This document shows, piece by piece, positions 32,201-41,710 of a stretch of 64,000 bases of DNA. This DNA comes from Mytilus californianus. Its lineage: Eukaryota; Mollusca; Bivalvia; Mytilida; Mytilidae. The notes below the pieces were generated by a model that had not been told where the DNA came from, did not search any database, and saw only the letters and a list, made by a program, of their open reading frames with translations. Numbering within the stretch: position 1 is the first letter of the stretch; the number at the start of each line of letters is the position of its first letter. A program made the position numbers and the translations under genes. The stretch is from NCBI RefSeq assembly GCF_021869535.1, contig NW_026262734.1, forward strand, positions 98,275,285-98,339,284, written 5' to 3'.

Positions 32201-35083
32201 GAACCAAAAAGGGACTTAAAAAGAATAAGTAGCCAAAACTTTGCCTGGTACTTGGAACTCTAGTTTATATATAATTTCTTAATTTAATAACGGTGAATTT
32301 AAGAACGGTGTGTTTTTAAATCCTGATCGTACTGAGACACTGACTACTGAGCTGACGATATCCTCAGAAGCAAAGTCCACCAACAGTGATATCAACCGGT
32401 ATTATCAAATTTTATTTTGAGTGCATTTCTTTCTAGCACAAACGATGCAAACGACTAAGCGCGCACATGTTTTGATCATTTGTTTCAAACATACGTTTGC
32501 AAAGTTTACATAAACTTTGACGAACTATGCACTCGCTAAAAATGCGTCTGCAGTTTGTCGTTTGTCGTTTGTTAGTACAAACGCTACATTTGTTTCTAAC
32601 TTCAACCTTTAATATATTAAAATCAATCGGGTCCAGGACCAATCCAGTATATCTTATTATAATCCTTCGTAATGCATCCATTTTCTATGTGCATATATTT
32701 AGAGTAATTTAGAGCTGGTATAACTCTGTGAATGATACATATTTTTTCTTGTGGAATACATTTTTCATAATTCATACTTGCATGCTTGTAGTATGAGACT
32801 TATGTGTGTTTTTTAAGAATAGAAATTCATATCTGGTATGTGTTTTATTACCAGTATTACAAAGAGGTGTTTCGGTTATGGTCATGCACACGTAGGCTTA
32901 TCCTCATCAAGTATCCTCTATATTTAACCTTTCTTGTAATATTTTAGAATGGTTCGAAGTTGATTTCACTTCTGGGGATACATCTGTTTACCAACAACAC
33001 GTGCATGCATTATTGAAAGTTCAAAACAGGGTCAGAAAACACGGATTAAACGATGCATTTGTTTCTTCTTTTGTAGCGTTTAGCAAACGATAACAAACAC
33101 AACGTTTACAAAATTTTGGTTAGAAAGAAATGCACTCTAAGTTTATGACATTTTCAATGTTTTATGTTAGTTATTTTCTTTGACTTGTATGTCTTTTTTA
33201 GTGTGAGTTGGACTGCTCATGAAGAAAGGTGACACTGCTATCCGTATTTTGTTTATACTTTTGTGATTTCCTTATTGGTCTGATCTTTGGGTTGTAGCTG
33301 TAGCTGATAAGGATCACATTAAGCGATCACCATAAATATTGTTGACACTTTCATGCAAATCACATTTAACAATAGTTTTTATGAACATATAATTTGCATA
33401 TTCTATTATATTCAGGTGTTCCAAGAATAACCAATCCACCAAAATCATCACTTAACCGTGCAGGAATTGACGGCAGCTTCACGTGTCAAGCTGATGGGGT
33501 TCCCAAACCAACCGTCACTTGGACCTTCCAACCAGTACGAAAACATATTTTCTTTAAATTGATAATCTAACGTAGACATAAAAGATAATTTATATATACC
33601 TGTGTTGTTGAACATTTAAGTATACAGTTATCTGTGAACAAAGTTAGTAGTTTTAGATGAGTTTTTTCTCTCGTTATAATTTACATAAACAAGGTCAATA
33701 ATCATCAGGGGTCCAGTAGCATGTTGGCGTTTTAAAAACAAATAGTTTAATTGCATCGATCACAGTTGCCCATTAGTTTTTAATCATGTAAATGACATCT
33801 TTAAAAATCATCTGGCCTACTGAATGCAACTTTACATGAACCGCAAAAGATTACAAGAGTTTTTCTTAATATTTGTCAACCTATAAATATCTTGGTGTAT
33901 AAAAAATAGACAAACTATTTAATTGTTTTACAAACAAAAAATTAGTTTTAAAAATGTATTTACCAAAACCATTCATGTTTTACTAAATGTGACAACGTTA
34001 CAATTCCTATTAGATTTTATAAAAAAAAATATATAGATGTTGTCATGTGAAGTCTATTAAAATTACGACTTCCGGTTTGATGGAACTTGTCTTTGTTTTG
34101 ATTACAGTTTGGCCAAGCAGGTAATACTTTGGGTGTACGACAAGGATCCCAGATAACAATTACAAATATGCAACAGTCTGGAATATTGACCTGCATCGCT
34201 ACGAATGAGTTTGGGACTGAGAGAGCACAGGCAAATATCATCATCAGTAAAGGTAACATATCATACATTATTTGATCGATAATTTCATTTCCCTCGACGC
34301 CTAAGCTAAGTACTTTTAAATCAAGAAATACGGAGCTTATTTTAAAAGCACTATCTGACTAGCCGTGGTTTTGGGGGAAAACCTTAATTATTTGCGCCCC
34401 AGACCAACATCTTTGGAGGTAAAAGTACATATTTTTAGAAGGTGTCAAAAATTGAAAAGGACAGCACTAGTAAAATTAGACAACAACAATATGTTAAAGT
34501 CAATTTAGCACAATAACATTATTCCCAATCAAAATGTACCATTTGAATCATGTCTGTAAAGCCTTGCAATCGGTAACAACGGTTCCATTAACAGAGTCTG
34601 GCTAGATAAGAAACTGACAGCCAATTAGCACCAGGAATAAACTATGAATACAACACATACAGGATGATAAACTGACGGCGAATTGGAATCAGGAATAAAC
34701 TATGAAAATAACACATCCAGGAATTTGATATATATTAAATGTATTGTTAGCATGCATTTGGTTCTTAAAACTAATTACTATACTTCTGTTCCTATAACTT
34801 GGTTCCAAATCTACTATAAATGTAGAAAATAAGCAGAATATATCATTTCTTAATGTTTAATGTCCTAGAAGTCGATAATCAGGTTACATGATTTCAATCT
34901 GGAACAAAACTTGAAGTCATATATCATATGTTATTACTCATACTGTCTAAACACCTAGCTGATTTTATAAAATTTTTCAAAGTCCCAAGGTTAAAATAGG
35001 TCAACTCAACAACATTCATATATAATATTTAACGGTTCATTATTACTTTATATTTTTCAGGTGGTGCAAGTGTGGTTGGTTGA
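17144..35083 (+). CDS. Secreted-type EGF/immunoglobulin-domain protein, 12 exons seen, 5' end missing
   Basis: Joined exons: 17144-17290, 22770-22883, 26352-26465, 27489-27602, 28755-28868, 29647-29780, 30087-30228, 30957-31099, 31699-31831, 33416-33534, 34108-34252, 35061-35083. Each boundary has AG/GT signals and the phases fit throughout, giving 1,442 coding bases (479 complete residues plus a split first codon). Order: an eight-cysteine ShKT-like segment, four EGF domains, three I-set-like Ig domains, then a short tail ending in VVG and TGA. No membrane anchor or GPI-like hydrophobic tail is visible, so I infer a secreted or matrix protein. N-glycosylation sequons occur in Ig1 and Ig2. 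The start codon and signal peptide exon were not found and may lie upstream of the window. Similar mixes occur in fibulin- or hemicentin-like proteins, but no orthologue can be named. Confidence 0.8.
18520..18845 (-). repeat. Probable dispersed repeat in intron
   Basis: Includes 'CAAAAGCTCAAACACATCAA' and 'TATTCCTGACTTGGCACAGG', which I recall as part of frequent mussel repeats. The 109-codon minus-strand frame across it is therefore not treated as a gene. No second copy is present in this window, so support is weak. Confidence 0.35.
19394..19507 (+). pseudogene. EGF exon with lost splice acceptor
   Basis: The 114 bases encode a full EGF module ([14 protein letters not shown] ... [12 protein letters not shown]) with all six cysteines and a donor G/GTGAAT. 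It is closely related to the EGF-A exons at 22770 and 27489. The position of the acceptor, AAG in the two working copies, is TAT here, and no AG with a pyrimidine tract lies just upstream. The nearest AG, at 19328, would make an unusual N-terminal extension that stays open. I call it a decaying exon. RNA evidence for that upstream AG would overturn the call. Confidence 0.6.
22110..22350 (+). repeat. Dispersed repeat R2 copy
   Basis: Contains 'GTGGAGCAGGATCTGCGTAC', 'CCGGAGCACCTGCGATCACC' and a tail with 'TTTGCCATGACATTGTCAGT'. Further copies: 25035-25265, 25460-25680, 35212-35380, 35815-36005 and 41518-41710 (all +), and part of 8335-8482 (-). This copy lies inside duplicated unit 1, so it predates that duplication. 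Confidence 0.85.
22770..22883 (+). CDS. Exon: EGF domain, type A
   Basis: A 38-codon phase 1-1 exon; acceptor TGTGGTTTTAAG, donor CAG/GTAAGT. Six cysteines: [16 protein letters not shown] then [11 protein letters not shown] and [22 protein letters not shown] fits the C-x-[DN]-x4-[FY]-x-C pattern linked to Asp/Asn hydroxylation and calcium binding. It shares 31 of 39 residues with the exon at 27489. Confidence 0.88.
22921..23358 (+). repeat. Dispersed repeat R1, long copy in intron
   Basis: Holds the hallmark CGTCACTGATGAGTCTTTTG and an additional segment 'TTGATGCCACTGCTGGTGGA' to 'GAGGGTATCACC'. It has two head segments (CCTTTCGGAATTTGG at ~22927, CCTTTCGGAATTTAG at ~23257), so the copy is composite. 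It lies between the EGF exon and the duplicated intron of unit 2 and is absent from unit 1. Confidence 0.75.
25035..25265 (+). repeat. Dispersed repeat R2 copy
   Basis: The counterpart in unit 2 of the copy at 22110-22350, nearly identical over 'GGAGCAGGATCTGCGTACCC' and 'TTTGTTGGGGTTCGTGTTGC'. Confidence 0.85.
25460..25680 (+). repeat. Dispersed repeat R2, extra duplicated copy
   Basis: Part of the local ~420-bp duplication in unit 2. It reads 'GTGGAGCTTGATCTGCGTAT' where the neighbour reads GGAGCAGGATC, and it has a ~20-base deletion before 'TTTGTCGTTTCGTCG'. Confidence 0.85.
26352..26465 (+). CDS. Exon: EGF domain, type B (calcium-binding form)
   Basis: A 38-codon phase 1-1 exon; acceptor AAATATTTCAG, donor ACAG/GTTTGA. 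It reads [39 protein letters not shown]. The DINEC start and [10 protein letters not shown] (C-x-N-x4-Y-x-C) are the calcium-binding and hydroxylation signatures. It shares 31 of 39 residues with the exon at 28755, and its downstream intron also resembles that exon's. Confidence 0.88.
27489..27602 (+). CDS. Exon: EGF domain, type A
   Basis: Acceptor GTTTGATTTAAG, donor ACAG/GTAAAT, phase 1-1. It reads [39 protein letters not shown], with six cysteines in EGF spacing. It is followed by a type B exon as in the 22770/26352 pair, so the A-B pair was duplicated together. Confidence 0.88.
27632..28060 (+). repeat. Dispersed repeat R1, diverged copy in intron
   Basis: Contains 'GAGTGCCACTGATGAGTCAT', 'CAATGCTCTTCAACTTCG' and an upstream segment related to the second part of 22921-23358 (ATTATCATTGATAATTATG). 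Confidence 0.6.
28755..28868 (+). CDS. Exon: EGF domain, type B (calcium-binding form)
   Basis: Acceptor AATATTTCAG, donor ACCG/GTTTGT, phase 1-1. It reads [44 protein letters not shown] with [10 protein letters not shown] is a full calcium-binding EGF signature. It is the last EGF before the Ig domains. Confidence 0.88.
29647..29780 (+). CDS. Exon: Ig domain 1, first half
   Basis: Acceptor TTTATTTTTAAG, donor ATT/GTATGT; enters in phase 1 and leaves in phase 0. It reads [20 protein letters not shown] then [20 protein letters not shown]. The cysteine of strand B and the core tryptophan of strand C are in place. The intron falls just after the tryptophan, as in Ig2 and Ig3. Confidence 0.82.
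30087..30228 (+). CDS. Exon: Ig domain 1, second half
   Basis: Acceptor ATATTTTAG, donor AAGG/GTAAAT; phase 0 in, phase 1 out. It holds [20 protein letters not shown], with the DxGxYxC motif of strand F and the second core cysteine, and an NIT sequon. [13 protein letters not shown] follows as strand G. Confidence 0.82.
30957..31099 (+). CDS. Exon: Ig domain 2, first half
   Basis: Acceptor CATTGATTTCAG, donor CAG/GTATAG; phase 1 in, phase 0 out. It reads [20 protein letters not shown] then [20 protein letters not shown] and WTYKYQQ. Core cysteine and tryptophan are present, with NLT and NVT sequons. Confidence 0.82.
31380..31530 (-). repeat. Dispersed repeat R1 copy in intron
   Basis: Minus-strand copy with 'ACGCCAGACGCGCGTTTCG', 'AAAGACTCATCAGTGATG' and 'AATAAAGTACGAAGTTGAAG'. 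The short open frames on both strands here are repeat-derived. Confidence 0.8.
31699..31831 (+). CDS. Exon: Ig domain 2, second half
   Basis: Acceptor TTTTTATTGTCGTAG, donor CACG/GTGATC; phase 0 in, phase 1 out. It reads [20 protein letters not shown] then [17 protein letters not shown]. The second core cysteine lies in EGVYTC, and an NAT sequon is present. Confidence 0.8.
32419..33137. mobile_element. TIR element (MITE-like) in intron
   Basis: A 17-bp perfect inverted pair, GAGTGCATTTCTTTCTA at 32419-32435 and its reverse complement at 33121-33137, bounds 719 bp. AACGATGCAAACGAC-like sequence continues the inverted similarity loosely inside. No transposase and no clear target-site duplication are visible, so the superfamily is unknown. 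Confidence 0.55.
33416..33534 (+). CDS. Exon: Ig domain 3, first half
   Basis: Acceptor TTATATTCAG, donor CCA/GTACGA; phase 1 in, phase 0 out. It reads [20 protein letters not shown] then [19 protein letters not shown]. Core cysteine and tryptophan are present. It is shorter than the first halves of Ig1 and Ig2, with a reduced A-B region. Confidence 0.82.
34108..34252 (+). CDS. Exon: Ig domain 3, second half
   Basis: Acceptor TTGATTACAG, donor AAAG/GTAACA; phase 0 in, phase 1 out. It reads [20 protein letters not shown] then [20 protein letters not shown]. The usual tyrosine of the DxGxYxC motif is replaced (SGILTC), but the cysteine is kept. Confidence 0.82.
35061..35083 (+). CDS. Last coding exon, seven residues and stop
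   Basis: After the acceptor TATATTTTTCAG, the phase-1 frame reads GGASVVG and then TGA. There is no further domain or hydrophobic anchor. Longer alternative 3' exons for another isoform cannot be excluded, but none was recognised downstream. Confidence 0.7.
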
Positions 35084-35101
35084 ACATAGTGATACCATTG
35101 A

Positions 35102-35107
35102 AATAAA
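35102..35107 (+). terminator. Candidate polyadenylation signal
   Basis: AATAAA lies 19 bases after the stop codon of the EGF/Ig gene. A second AATAAA at 35442-35447 (TGAATAAAAGG) would give a more usual 3' UTR of about 370 bases but would include an R2 repeat copy. Which one is used cannot be decided from sequence. Confidence 0.4.
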
Positions 35108-35211
35108 TTGATATCATTATTTTTTTTTAATTCAATTGTTCTACATATCGTTTTTATTTATTTTCTCCTTTGTACATTTCCATTACACTATCCACCAGAG
35201 ACCAAATAGCA

Positions 35212-35380
35212 TAGATGTGCAACATGCGGAGCAGGATCTGCTTACCCTTTCGGAGCACATGAGATCACCCCCAGTTTCTGGTGTAGTACGTGTTGCTCTT
35301 TCTTAAGTTTGCTATGTTGAGTTTTGTGTACTGTTGTTTGTCTTTTTGACGTTTTTCGTTTGTTGCTAATGTTATGTTAT
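35212..35380 (+). repeat. Dispersed repeat R2 copy
   Basis: 'GCGGAGCAGGATCTGCTTAC', 'GGAGCACATGAGATCACC' and 'GTGTTGCTCTTTCTTAAG' mark the family. It may lie in the 3' UTR of the EGF/Ig gene. Confidence 0.8.
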
Positions 35381-35814
35381 TCCATTACTGACGCTCCATG
35401 TATTTGATGAATGAAAGAAAATGCTGTCTTCTTGGTGTTTGAATAAAAGGTGCTTTGAACTAATTAATCACTTTTTCAGGTTTATATTTTGACAAATATT
35501 TATACACTTTAAAATCAGATTAATAAGAATAAAAAATAATTTAAAATTATTAGCTTGGTTTGAGGCCAAAAGTTGTTTTCAGTAAAGGTTATAACTATCT
35601 GTGTTTCAAATGAAACTCAAGTATAGTCTGTACATTTTGTTGACGACATACACTGAATCTAATGTTTTGACGTATCACCTGTATGAACATGATGAAGTTC
35701 CAATGGTATACAAATCTAAAACAAAATCACAGGGACAATAAAAATTCATAAACTGTAGGATATAGCTCACAAGTTGGTACCCCTGTCTCCACATTTGTAT
35801 AGTGAAAGTGGGGT

Positions 35815-36005
35815 TCGTCTTTTGGAGCAGAATCTGCTTACCTTTCCGGAGCACCTGAGATCACCCACAGTTTTTGGAGGGGTTCGTGTTGCTTCATATT
35901 TATGTTTCTTTGTGGTGTTTTGTATTTTGGTCTATCTATTTTTGCCATGGCGATGTCAGTTTATTTTCGACTTATGAGTTTGAATGTCCCTTTGGTATCT
36001 TTCGA
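35815..36005 (+). repeat. Dispersed repeat R2 copy
   Basis: Contains 'TTGGAGCAGAATCTGCTTAC', 'CCGGAGCACCTGAGATCACC' and 'TTTGCCATGGCGATGTCAGT'. The open frame at 35774-35977 is repeat-derived. Confidence 0.8.
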
Positions 36006-36224
36006 CTCTCTTTTGCTATGAAACAACGCAACAAATAATTTGAAATAAGACGTAAATGTACGCAATGGTATTAGGTACTACAGTTTAGTTAAAGTTGTTT
36101 TATTGAAACACAGTCAATGTTTTATGAAGAGTGTGGATACCAAAATTTCCTGCAATCTCAATTTTTTATCTCGTTTTGTATTCACTTAGAATAGTGTACT
36201 TCTAAGGCAAGCCCGTTTACTATT

Positions 36225-36545
36225 TATTCTTCAAGATATCTAATAAACTTTATAAGATATCTGATATAGTTTATAAGATATCTGATATAGTTTATAGGAT
36301 ATCTGATATAGTTTATAAGATATCTTATATAGTTTATAAGATTTCTTATATAGTTTATAAGATATCTCATATAATTTATAAAGTATCTCATATAATTTTC
36401 TTTGTAAGATATCTTATAACTATATTAGATATCTTACAAATATATGATATATCTTATAAACTATATAATATATCTTATAGAATAATGAGATAATCATATC
36501 TTAAAAAAAACTAGATTATATAAGATATCTTAATATCTATAATAA
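36225..36545. repeat. AT-rich ~21-bp repeats forming a large imperfect hairpin
   Basis: Units such as AAGATATCTGATATAGTTTA repeat on the left (36229-36400). Their reverse-complement form, AGATATCTTATAACTATATT, appears on the right (36405-36540). The palindrome GATATC is present in most units. Confidence 0.75.
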
Positions 36546-36654
36546 TAGGCAAAATTTATCAAGAATAGAGGAAAATGGCGGAAAAAAATTGAAAAATGCG
36601 GAAATGAAGAACCCCCATCCAGACCCACATCATGATATATCTCAAATTATGATT

Positions 36655-36838
36655 CATATCAATATCTGATGTTGAAAACAACGATAAATTATTGTAGTAT
36701 TTTCCTAAATGTCCAGTGACAAACATTTTGTACTTTCAATATAAAGTTAAACATATTAATATCTAATGTTGAAAACATGGATGAATTATTGTAGTATTTT
36801 CCTTAATGTTCAGTGACAAATATTTTATGCATATTGAG
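36655..36838 (+). repeat. Two ~98-bp tandem units
   Basis: 'AATATCTGATGTTGAAAACA' near 36660 and 'AATATCTAATGTTGAAAACA' near 36758 start two similar units, both with 'AATTATTGTAGTATTTTCC' and 'AGTGACAAA'. Confidence 0.7.
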
Positions 36839-37131
36839 GGCGAGAAAAGCTGAAAGGGTTCCTACAAATTAGAGAGTCTGAGACTGGTAATTTTGACCAC
36901 TCCTGTAAAAAGAAGTATGCTAGAAAAGGATACAACGAAAACTACAAACAGATAACTATAAGGATACAACTTGCAGAGAGCGTGATATTCACCCAACACG
37001 GAGCACCAGATTTAACCACCCTATTCCGACTGATCGTTGTATTTACACATCCTGAACATCCAAACGGACCATGCGTTTTACTTCCGACGTTAACAAGGGC
37101 ATACGATACAGACGTAATGACTTTGTCAACG
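36837..37131 (+). other. Unrecognised 97-codon open frame without ATG
   Basis: After a TGA, a frame stays open for about 97 codons. It has less repetitive content than its surroundings: NFDHSCKKKYARKGYNENYK, then HGAPDLTTLFRLIVVFTHPE and HPNGPCVLLPTLTRAYDTDV. No domain is recognised. It could be a fragment of a decayed element or chance. Confidence 0.2.
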
Positions 37132-37656
37132 TAAAATGTTATTTTTCACGACGTCAAACTGTGACATATGGGAAAGAGGTGGATATTCGACTGATTTTTA
37201 CCAGTAGCTTGAAAACAACGAGTACATGGACCCCCTTTTTTTCAATGACATTTGGCTTGACTATGTAAGAAGATTATTTGTATTAATTAATATGAACAAA
37301 TCACCGATGATTTTTTTTTAAATTGCCGGTTTATTTCTTAAAGTATGGAAATCTGATAAAAATGAAATATTTTCAAAGAATTGTTACACATATTTAGAGC
37401 ATGCTTATGTAAAGAAAACATTCAAAACGTATCGTATACCCTCAAAAGCCCAAGTGACCCCATTTTCAGGAAACATCGGTCATCCCTTGGTGTTTATTAA
37501 CCTGTCTCTTTCATTGCGACATTCCTTGCAAGCAAAACTGCTGCATACACTAATTTACAAGGCAGGTTATAAAACCTATATTACAAGTTTATCAAAGCTG
37601 ATTGAATCTTTTTTAGTAAAACATATGATTAAAGTTTATCTGTTGTAAACTATATA
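37132..37656. other. No supported gene
   Basis: Short open frames at 37071-37268 and 37454-37648 have no recognised domain. The rest is AT-rich. Confidence 0.35.
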
Positions 37657-38161
37657 TAGATATAAGAAGATGTGGTATGAGTGCCAATGAGACAACTCTC
37701 CATCCAAGTCAAAATTTATAAAAGTAAACCATTATAGGTCACAGTAAGGTCTTCAACACGGAGCCTTGGCTCACACCGAACAGTAAGCTATAAAGGGCCC
37801 CACAAAAATTACTAGTGTAAAACCATTCAAACGGGAAAACCAACGGTCTAATCTAAATAAAAAACTAGAAACGAGAAACACTTATGAACCACATCAACAA
37901 ACGACAACTACTGAACATCAGATTCCTGACTTAGGACAGGTGCAAACAAATGCAGCGGGTTTAAACGTTTTAATGGTACCAAACCTACACCCTTTTTCCT
38001 GAAACAATAGTGTAACATCACAACATAGAAAGACACACCATAAAATATCAACTGAAATAGCTTAACTCAATCAAAGGACATTTTAACACCATTGAACATA
38101 CACTAAACAAATAAATTTGACCTATGACACAATGTAAATACAAAATAAATAAACTAAGGGA
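37657..38161 (+). repeat. Dispersed repeat R3, long copy
   Basis: Aligns with 13507-13984 from 'ATAAGAAGATGTGGTATGAG' to 'AAATAAATAAACTAAGGGA', with few differences. Having two full copies allows the family ends to be placed. Confidence 0.88.
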
Positions 38162-38919
38162 AAGCATATTTTAATTTAATATGTGTTAATATAAAATCTT
38201 ATTAATACCATTTACCATGGCCAAAAATATAAGATTATAAAAGAATGTTAAATTATTAAACTGAGACATATCGTTTTTAAGAACACTCCAGTCGTTCAAA
38301 AGGGGTTACAAATCAAACAAGATGGCGACCACTCGAAATTTACTAACAAATTGCCTCAAAGTTCAAAGATCTATATTTAAAAAAACTATCCGAGGAATGT
38401 TTTCAAAAGCAGCATTTTGCAATGACAAAATGTATTAAATGTCATACACATGTTACTTCATTAAACTTGAAGATATAGTTATGAAGAACATTTCGTAAAT
38501 ATGAAATGATTTACTATAAAGTCACGTGACATCAGCGGCGGCACAGTTCTGTTTGAAAGTTTGTATAGACATCGTTATAAGTGACCAGTCCCGTTAGTAT
38601 AGAAAGTCCCTGATTTGATTCGCTTATTTATCTGTATTTTAAAATTCAAAAGAAGCGACTGATGAAATTTGTGATGTGGGCTCGTGTTAGACAATGGAAT
38701 ACGTAACATAAACAGTAGAGCTTCCGCAGGTTTATTAAAAAAAAATCGGGCCCGGTAAAAAAAGAATATACTGGAAAGTAGTACATATTTAAAACAAAAT
38801 AGTTCCTACGCATAGGGGTTAATATAAAACTATGTAGAATATATTTTAGTAATTAAGGTATCAGATGAAAGTTGAAGGACTGGTGATCCTTGTAGAACAC
38901 ATGTTGGCCTACAGCCAAT
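38162..38919. other. No gene seen
   Basis: AT-rich sequence without recognised coding or repeat structure. Confidence 0.4.
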
Positions 38920-39620
38920 TTTGAGGAAACACTTGTATACTTTCATTATACTGGGTCAATGCAGTCCATTTATCTTGATGATTTTAAAGTTGCACCAACT
39001 GCAAAAAATATATATTCATGCTTCAATTGCCTATACATGTAGTTTAAATTTACAGAATGGTTTTGCCGCAAAATTAAAAAATGCTCTTTCAAAAATAGTG
39101 TTAAATCATTTATGGAAAAATCAAAATACTTTCTCTAAAAAACGACTGAGTAATACTGTAGGGAATAAATTAGCTGACAGATATATAGATTTCTGGAAAG
39201 TCAGTCTTTCTAATGACCAGAATAACTCTAATGGAAACAAACTAAGAACATACAGAAAATAAAATAAAAAATGATTTCAATTTAGAATCTTTTTTTTAAT
39301 AATAGATTTAGACAGATACATGATATCTTATTTGATTAAAATAAGATTAAGTAATAGTAATCTAAATATTGAACAGGGTAGACACCGTAAATTAACCCAT
39401 GATGGGTTGAAGATGAATTTCATTTTGCTTTTTAATGTCAAATTTTAGAACAAAAACGTAGGCAAACACTTTTTCGGAAAGTAGAGAGTATAGTCCCATC
39501 TTTCGACCAAATGTCTGATGAGGAAAAGTTTACATTTATGTTTACATTTAATGAGTATGACATAACTAAAATTATTGTTAATAATTTATATGTAATAAGA
39601 AAAAGCATAGCAAGCAAGAA
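38920..39620 (+). pseudogene. Decayed non-LTR retrotransposon (LINE) C-terminal fragment
   Basis: An open frame to 39262 holds RLSNTVGNKLADRYIDFW and NKLRTYRK. After frame changes the sequence goes on with SNSNLNIEQGRHRKLTHDG and then SFDQMSDEEKFTFMFTFN. The order (W..S..., LRTY, short basic linker, 'SN..L.IE.GRH', cysteine region, 'DEEKF.F') resembles the tail of LINE ORF2 proteins. The cysteine residues expected in the middle are largely gone and stops or frameshifts are present, so it is dead. The assignment rests on remembered motif order. Confidence 0.45.
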
Positions 39621-39939
39621 AAACTAAAATTATGTAATACAAATATTTGATTTTTCTAATATGTTTTTATATTTTTATAATACCCAATTAGCTTTACCTG
39701 GGTCATTGACCAATCCAGCGAATAAGTTGCAATGCATGATGGACTACTGCGTGTTACTCATTACCGAGAACACGTATATTAAACTCACAAACAACACAAT
39801 TTTTCTCAGAGTGGAAAAATAAATTATCTCATTTTTTCTTCGTATGTGATAACATTTACAGACCGTGCTATAAAGTATAAGTTCTATGCTCAGATTAACG
39901 AATAAATGTTTCTGACCTAAGAAAATAGCATGTGTATAT

Positions 39940-41245
39940 CAGTAAGACGACTATTTCTAAGCCCTATCACCTAGGTCCAGTGACTTTGAATTACTTAGCA
40001 ATTTTCAATGTTAAGTTTTCTGCTTAAGTCAGTTTGAAAGGAACTTCATGTGAAAGATCAATGATATTTTGAATAAAGTTGCATTACTACCAGTACATAT
40101 CAGTTTGACGAATAGTGCTAAGCCTTGTCCCCTAGGTCCAGTGTCTTTGAATTAATTAGCAATTTTCAATGTTAAGTTTTCTGCTTAAGTCAGTTTGATA
40201 GGAACAACATTTGAAAGATCAATGATATTTTGAATAAAGTTGCATTACTACCAGTACATATCAGTTTGACGACTAGTGCTAAGCCTTGTCCCCTAGGTCC
40301 TGTGACTTTGAATTACTTAGCAATTTTCAATGTTAAGTTCTCTGCTTAAGTCAGTTCGATAGGAACCACTTGTGAAAGATCAATGATATTGTCTATAAAG
40401 TTGCATTACCTCCAGTACTTATCAGTTTGACGACTATTTATAAGCCCTACCCTCTAGGTCATGGTCCAGTGACTTTCATTTAATAAACAATTTTCAAGAT
40501 TAAGTTTTCTGCTTAAGTCAGTTTGATAGGAACTACTTATGATAGATCAATGATTCTTTAAAAATGCTTTACTTTCAGTACTTTCTTTTTGACGATTATT
40601 TCTAAGGCCTGTCCCCTATGTCATGGTCCAGTGACTTTGAATTAATTAGCAATGTTCAATGTTAAGTTTTCTGCTTAAGCCAGTTTGATAGGAACTACTT
40701 GTGATTGATCAATAACATTTTCAATAAAGTTACATTACTATCAGTACATATCAGTTTGACCACTCTTTCGAGGCATTGTTCCATAGGTCATAGTCCAGCG
40801 ACTTTAAATTCATTAGCAAGGTTGGTTTCCAACAGATTGTCTTTTTTTCGAATTTGCTGCTGACAGACGAGACATTTCTCTGTATTAACAGTATATTTGT
40901 CTCGCCTCGATGGAGTCAAAAAGCAAGTTTAATGTATGATGTGACAGCGGCGTCAGCGTCAACAATTTGTTAAGTTTGTGATTATGTCAGTTTATGGAGA
41001 ACCTCTTAAGGTAAATCAATGATATTTAGTATGCAGTTGTGTAAGCATTGGAACATCTTATTTCCATGGAAATTATTTGGCCCCACGTCCTCAGTTATGG
41101 TCTATTAACTTTAAAACTTTTGCATAGTTTACATTTTTAATTGTGATTAGGTCAGTTTAAGGAGAACCACATATGACAAGTCAGTGATATTTGGTACGAA
41201 GTTGTATTAGCATTGGCATATCTTATTTAAAGAAAAATTATTTGG
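39940..41245 (+). repeat. ~161-bp tandem repeat array
   Basis: The phrase TAAGTTTTCTGCTTAAGTCA recurs at 40012, 40173, 40334, 40501 and 40663, giving spacings of 161, 161, 167 and 162. Units also share 'CCCTAGGTCC', 'GATCAATGATATTTTG' and 'CAGTACATATCAGTTTGACG'. Two more distant units follow (40979 and 41143, spacing 164), after a linker beginning TTGTCTCGCCTCGATGG. Confidence 0.88.
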
Positions 41246-41517
41246 CCTTGTACATTTTGTTACATCCATCATGTATCGTTGACCGAATATTTTGCATATT
41301 TTGCATATTTTGCAAGTATTGCTATTTTAAATTCAACATATGCGTTTTCCTTTCAAAATTACAAAGAGACGAGACATATCTCTGTGTCAGTTTACAGTTT
41401 ATGTAATTAAATATTCGTTAATATTTCAACTTATTTTAACGAGTAATGTGTTCTAGATCCTTTCCATCCTAATTCCAGGTAAATAAGAATAGAGGGGCAT
41501 CATACATTAACTACTGT

Positions 41518-41710
41518 GCTAACTTCCGTAGCATCTGAGATCACCCACAGTTTTTGGTGGGGTTCGTGTTGCTCAGTCTTTAGTTTTCTATGTTGTGTTT
41601 TGTGTACTGTTGTTTGTGTGTTTGTCTTTTTTCTTATTTTAGCCATGGCGTTGTTAGTTTATTTTCTTCTAGTGAGTTTGAATGTCTCTTTGGTATCTTT
41701 CTCCTCACTT
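41518..41710 (+). repeat. Dispersed repeat R2 copy
   Basis: Contains 'GCATCTGAGATCACCCACAG', 'GGTGGGGTTCGTGTTGCTCA' and 'TTTAGCCATGGCGTTGTTAG'. The 83-codon frame across it is repeat-derived. Confidence 0.8.
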
